NCBI GenBank assembly: GCA_028455995.1 | Contig: JABELC010000004.1 | Location: 3,222,501-3,286,500, forward strand | DNA from: Scleromitrula shiraiana | Lineage: Eukaryota > Ascomycota > Leotiomycetes > Helotiales > Sclerotiniaceae | Direction of reading: 5' to 3' | DNA: 64,000 nt | Shown: piece by piece, positions 59,433 to 64,000 of the stretch | Numbering within the stretch: position 1 is the first letter of the stretch | Layout of the letters: each line of letters starts with the position of its first letter | Program-made: the position numbers and the translations under genes | Notes under the pieces: model-generated | The model's input: only the letters and a program-made list of their open reading frames with translations | What the model was told of the DNA's origin: nothing | Database searches by the model: none

Positions 59433-60938
59433 TTAGTTTTTCAATCCAACTTGGGCCCCGTTCTTGCTCACGGTTGTAACTCTCCAACGATCTATGAACT
59501 CCTCCACCGGATCACGATTCTCAAGAATCTTAAACTTCTGAACAATCCTAACGATTGTTGTTGCAATTTGAGTCACACCAAGATCGCTAGCTGGACACAT
59601 CCGCGGTCCAGCTCCAAATGATAGATTTATCCAACGATCAGGTCTGAAATCACCCTCCCAACGCTCTGGGTGCCATTCTTCAGCATCATCTCCCCAGAGA
59701 TCTTTGCGTCGAGCCATTGTAGCGAACCAGAGCACAACTTTCACACCCTTCTTGACAAATATTGGAGCAGTACCTTGTGGACCGCCTCCTGATGGAAGAA
59801 CTGTATCACAAAGCGCAATGCGTTCGTTTGCGCTCACACCAGGATATAGTCGCATAGTCTCATTGATAACACAAGTCAAATACTTCAAACTCTTCAGAAC
59901 CTTAGGAGTGAGCTTTGTGGAGCCAACCGTTGAAATCTCTTGCTGTAGCCTAGCCCATGCTTCTGGGTTCCGAGCAAGATTGAAAAATATGTTTGTAAGA
60001 GGTGTCGAAATAGCATCGTGAATAGGAAGAAATAACCCCAAGAGCTCATCTCGAATCTGAATTCGATCTTGTCCTAACTTCGCCAGCTCGTATGCTACAG
60101 AATAAGACTCGTATTTGTTGGTGGACGCAGTTGTAGTCATCACCTTATCAAGGATTCTATCAACAAACTTTTGGGCATCTTTGCAAGAGGACCAAAACTT
60201 CGGGTCTCGGGAGAGGAAATCCCAGAATGGAAGCACCATTCTCATGCCTACGCCTCGGAGTGAATAGTTATAGGCATCTAAAAACTTCATGGCATCTGTT
60301 GGAGTTTCTGGCATTAGTGTGAGGGTAGATTCGCCAAATAACAATTCTGAGGAAGAATCGAGTGCTAGGCGATCGAAAAGCGGTTGTAGATCAATGGTAG
60401 AGCCATCTCGAGGAATCAAGGCCAACAGTCTCTCCACATGTTGATCAAAAAGATGCTGATGATCTGTAGCCTTTGCAAAGATTGGTGTAAGAACTGTCCT
60501 GTGTGCTTTCCAAACGGAACCATCGGTTGACATCAGTGAATCGCCCGCTAATGGCTTCAGACCAAAGGATCTCATGGGCCCGACACCGAATGAATCGAAA
60601 TCTGTCCCATAGATAGCTTTGACAAGCTCTGGAGATTCGGTGACGATTTCGGCAACGCCATATGGAAATGATTGGAATGTGTGTCCATATTTTGTGAAAA
60701 GATCCCTGGCGAGCGTATCACGCGATAGCTTTTCGTATGTTTCTGTAAAACGAGAGTATATTATATCAAGTCCGAAGAAGGGATCTTTTTGAGGGAGAGA
60801 TGGAGGAGGTTGACACCCTGTTCGCAATCGGCGAGTGCTTAAATGACTCCAAAGAGCCCGAGTAGTAAGTAAAAGAATCGTGCCGAGAAACAGCAACGAT
60901 GGGTAGCTCATGATATCATGACCGTTATTGAAAAGCAT
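59433..60938 (-). CDS. Cytochrome P450, CYP52-like clan, single exon
   Basis: ER-anchored heme monooxygenase; substrate unknown. With ATG 60938 (MLFNNGHDIMSYPSLLFLG) it has 501 residues and an N-terminal anchor at about residues 11-30. An in-frame ATG at 61091 would add 51 residues and is less typical. Motifs: KDPFFGLDII, ELLFGEST, I-helix region LFLPIHDAISTPLTNIFFNL (lacking the usual A/G-G-x-D/E-T-T), ExxR in NETMRLYP, PERW, and heme loop FGAGPRMCPA with Cys kept but the Gly two residues later replaced by Ala. That C-P-A form occurs in some fungal P450 subfamilies. Related to, but clearly distinct from, the P450 at 53319, and intronless. Confidence 0.91.
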   Translation of the reverse strand: MLFNNGHDIMSYPSLLFLGTILLLTTRALWSHLSTRRLRTGCQPPPSLPQKDPFFGLDIIYSRFTETYEKLSRDTLARDLFTKYGHTFQSFPYGVAEIVTESPELVKAIYGTDFDSFGVGPMRSFGLKPLAGDSLMSTDGSVWKAHRTVLTPIFAKATDHQHLFDQHVERLLALIPRDGSTIDLQPLFDRLALDSSSELLFGESTLTLMPETPTDAMKFLDAYNYSLRGVGMRMVLPFWDFLSRDPKFWSSCKDAQKFVDRILDKVMTTTASTNKYESYSVAYELAKLGQDRIQIRDELLGLFLPIHDAISTPLTNIFFNLARNPEAWARLQQEISTVGSTKLTPKVLKSLKYLTCVINETMRLYPGVSANERIALCDTVLPSGGGPQGTAPIFVKKGVKVVLWFATMARRKDLWGDDAEEWHPERWEGDFRPDRWINLSFGAGPRMCPASDLGVTQIATTIVRIVQKFKILENRDPVEEFIDRWRVTTVSKNGAQVGLKN

Positions 60939-61554
60939 TTTTGCAGAATTGAGCAAAATCTCCAAGCAAATCAAAAAAGATAGAGGTAAGCAAAAGTGTG
61001 GGAGTAAGAATTTTTGAGGGACCATGAAATACCCAATATAACCAACTATTAACTGTTCTCTGGGTGTGGACGGCGCAGCTCGGCTGTGCATGCTTCAAAC
61101 TTTTTGCAACCATCAAGCTATCTATTGGTACCGGTGTATCAAAAAAGAAAGACAAATTCATATGCAACAAATACAAGCATTAGGGCCTCGGCCAATGTAA
61201 CATGCTTGTTAATGTGTCCGCGTCCAAATTTAGCCATACCTACATACAACTATTTTAATAACTAGTACGAAATCATGATACCCATGACAAGGATTAGAAA
61301 TCTTTTTGGATGTCTGTTCTCTAGATCTATTCGGGTAGGCGATAGATTCCTACATTTGATAAGTATTCACGTGTATATGGTTGTATTTCATACCCCCTCA
61401 AAAAAATGTAATAACTGAACAAAACTATGAAATTATCTTTATACTTTATACTTGTACCTAATGAAACTTGACTGCGTTTAAACTGGTAATATCTGTCAAG
61501 ATTATCTTCATTTCAACGAAAGTCGATATTACTACCTTCTAGCCTTATCGTACA
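60939..61554. other. Divergent promoter region between P450 and MFS pump
   Basis: The P450 (minus) and MFS (plus) genes point away from each other across about 600 bp, so they may be co-regulated. No specific site was identified. Confidence 0.5.
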
Positions 61555-63423
61555 ATGACATCCACATTCACGTCAATTCCTGATTATATTCCGGCAATGG
61601 ATCTAGCAAGTCAGCAGCATGAGGTATCTAGCAATGAGCCCGAAAAAGTACTAGAAAATGGGACAGCGTCTTCCGAAGCTTTGCAGGAAGATGTTGAGTC
61701 TGCTCGAACAATCAAAGGACTATCGTGGGCTCTGGTAGTCGCCTGTATCGCATCGTCCACCTTCCTCTTCTCTATTGATAACACCATCGTGGCCGATATT
61801 CAGACAGCTATCGTCGAAGACTTCGATGATGTTGAGAAGTTAACGTGGGTTTCTGTGGCTTTCATGTTGGGAGCAGCAGGAACAAACTTGATGTGGTAGG
61901 CATTTCGATGAAAATCATCCCATAATACGAATACAAACAGATCGGTTGATCCGTGCTAACATTTGATGTATAATCAGGGGAAAGGCATATAGCATGTTCG
62001 ATGCCAAATATGTCTATATACTCACAACACTCATTTTTGAGGTCGGCTCAGCGCTATGTGGTGGTGCTCCCAATATGGATACTCTCATCCTTGGTCGAGC
62101 GATATGTGGACTTGGTGGCATCGGAATGTATATAGGCGTCATGACCGTAATGTCTGAGAACACAACAAAAGCCGAGCGACCGATTTATCTGGGATTGATA
62201 GGTGTAAGTCTTCCACGTTGGCATTCATATTTCTCTTTACTAACCTCGATATTCATAGATTGTCTGGGGTCTTGGCACAGTGTATGAATATATCTCATGG
62301 TATCCCGCATATAAGAGTATAAAACTAACACAGAAATAGGGTCGGTCCTTTCATAGGAGGCGCTTTTGCCGACAGCAGTGCCACGTGGAGGTGGGGATTC
62401 TATATCAACCTTTGCATCGGGGGACTCTTTGCACCAGTTTACATACTCCTCGTTCCAAACTCCACTTCACGATCAGACTTGAGTTTCCTCAATCGCTGTC
62501 AACAAATCGACTGGATCGGTGCCATACTTCTTCTAGGTGCTATGGCCTGCCTGCTCATGGCTATTGCTTTCGGTGGTCTTCTTTTCCCGTGGAGATCTGG
62601 ATCAATTATTGGTCTATTCGTTACGGGAGGAGTTGCATTTATTGCCTTAGCCATCCAACAAGCATATACCTTGGGAACGACTGAACATCATAGATTAATA
62701 CCTGTAAAATATCTCCGGTCAAAAGAAATCGTCATTCTGTTCATCGAAACAGCATGTGCTGGAGCAGCAGTATTTCTTCCAATATATTTTATTCCCATAT
62801 TCTTCGAAATCATCCATGGCGAGGCAGCGCTAATTTCGGGACTCAAACTCCTTCCATTTATTTTGATTATGGTCACTATGACAATCATTAATGGGTTTGC
62901 CTTGTCCAAATGGGGCTACTACATGCCTTGGTATTTTGTTTGCGCTGCCCTGCAGGTGATCGGGTCCTCACTTCTCTTCACTATTGATCGCAACACTTCT
63001 CTAAGCACCATCTATGGATACACTGCACTTATGGCATTTGTCGGCGGATGGGCCCAAGCATCATTCACAGTCGCTCAATGCCTTGTTGCTCCCGAGGATA
63101 TACCACTCGTGACCGGTTTCCTTACATGCGCTCAGTCGGGCGGAGCAGCGCTCTCATTGGCAATCGGTGATACAATCTTCTTGAACACAGCTCAAATCAA
63201 CATCGTTAAACTCCTTCCTCACCAACCACTTGCCGAGATTCAAGGGCTAATTTCCGGGCTCGGAAACTCATTCTTTTATACTTTGGACACTACCACGCAA
63301 GAATCTATCCTGGACCTTATCATGGACAGTTTCAATAAGCTTTTTATTCTTCCTATTGTTGCTGGAGCCTTAGCATTGGTGGCGTCAGTTTTCATGAAAC
63401 GTCAAAAGCTTGATATCTCTTGA
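61555..63423 (+). CDS. MFS transporter, DHA2-type (14-TM) efflux pump
   Basis: Plasma-membrane drug/toxin:H+ antiporter of the 14-TM group that often exports secondary metabolites; substrate unknown. Exons 61555-61895, 61978-62203, 62259-62281 (a 23-nt micro-exon) and 62340-63423 give 557 residues. The hydrophilic N-terminus of about 55 residues is followed by TM1 (SWALVVACIASSTFLFSID, then NTIVADIQTAIV, the DHA2 motif D1), GKAYSMFDAKYVYILTTLIF, GRAICGLGGIGMYIGVMTVM, and motif C LGTVVGPFIGGAFADSSATW, then RWGFYINLCIGG. Later segments include VFLPIYFIPIFFEIIHGEAA and QCLVAPEDIPLVTGFLTCAQ. The splice around the micro-exon restores motif C exactly. It is divergent from the P450 at 59433. Confidence 0.93.
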
Positions 63424-64000
63424 ACTGGATTTTGGAGAACCTACATATGTTTAGTTTCAATCTCAGCCTGTCCATTGTTTCTTCTGCAGTTATGTTGACA
63501 CTACCAAGATTCAATTGGAAGTAAATACATATCAGACATGATGCCTGGCCTAGAGTTGTTGATTTCAACATTAGCACATCCCACTCCCTTCATAAATGTA
63601 TAACGGATAGTAGATACTCTTAGCAAACTTAATATCATATATACGATATAAATGTATCAAACATAATATTTCATTTAGAGTCACTAGTATAAATATTAGC
63701 ACATCACTCATTACCCTTCCCAGATGTACACATTGCCAATATCAATCATTTGTAACAAATATGATGCCAAAAAAACATCGAAAATTCTTACCTACTTCGA
63801 TCCCCACCTATTCCTATTCCTTATTTTCCTCGCCTCTGCAACATAGATCAATAAGCCGGCCACACTAACAAACATACGTCCTGCCAAACGCAAATACAAC
63901 CACGATAGTCTTGGGGCGCAGTAACAGCCATGAATCTATCAATATATAGCCGGACTTGAGCTCCGTTGACTTGCTCGCTTCAGAAATATCCAAACTAGAT
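63424..64000. other. 3' flank and intergenic sequence to window end
   Basis: AT-rich; no gene start or repeat recognised before the window ends. Confidence 0.5.

Overview
The window looks like nuclear DNA of a filamentous ascomycete, most likely a Leotiomycete such as the Sclerotiniaceae (Botrytis/Sclerotinia type). The reasons are short spliceosomal introns (about 45-105 nt) with GTATGT or GTAAGT donors and CTRAC-like branch sites, a velvet-family regulator, HET and NACHT-type allorecognition genes, fungal P450s and MFS pumps, pyrimidine-rich promoters, and very AT-rich mutated repeats. The genus is inferred from overall character and was not tested by a search. No tRNA, rRNA or CRISPR array was recognised.

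Layout. 0-4.1 kb: the 3' part of a VelC-like velvet gene and a complete CTP synthase gene. 7.0-9.4 kb: decayed remains of a fungal transcription factor and an MFS pump. 10.0-12.9 kb: a divergent pair of 60S ribosome-biogenesis genes, NIP7 and NOC3. 13-18 kb: a small two-TM protein and a DHA1-type MFS transporter. 18.7-21.3 kb: a broken NACHT-ankyrin-SPRY (NLR-like) gene. 21.7-22.3 kb: a small secreted protein with an in-frame stop. 23.5-25.4 kb: mitochondrial DEAD-box helicase MRH4. 26.8-29.3 kb: an oligopeptide transporter. 30.5-32.7 kb: a broken alpha/beta-hydrolase plus HET-domain gene. 33.6-34.8 kb: mitochondrial phosphate carrier. 38.2-47.4 kb: a gene-poor BTB/POZ district with two intact and three decayed genes. 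48.0-50.8 kb: two genes of unknown function. 52.3-63.4 kb: an accessory block with two cytochrome P450s, a decayed rhodopsin-like membrane protein and a DHA2-type MFS pump. The first P450 lies between two terminal-inverted-repeat elements with TA target duplications, one of them a nearly complete 976-bp palindrome.

Housekeeping genes (CTP synthase, NIP7, NOC3, MRH4, phosphate carrier) are intact and are separated by a fast-changing accessory fraction. In that fraction allorecognition-type, BTB, transporter and transcription-factor genes carry frameshifts and stops. Many of the stops fit C:G to T:A change, as repeat-induced point mutation (RIP) would produce. The most unusual feature inside an intact gene is an intron of the CTP synthase gene that can only be placed with AT-AC ends. 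It keeps a good branch site, and splicing it out puts the catalytic cysteine at residue 404.
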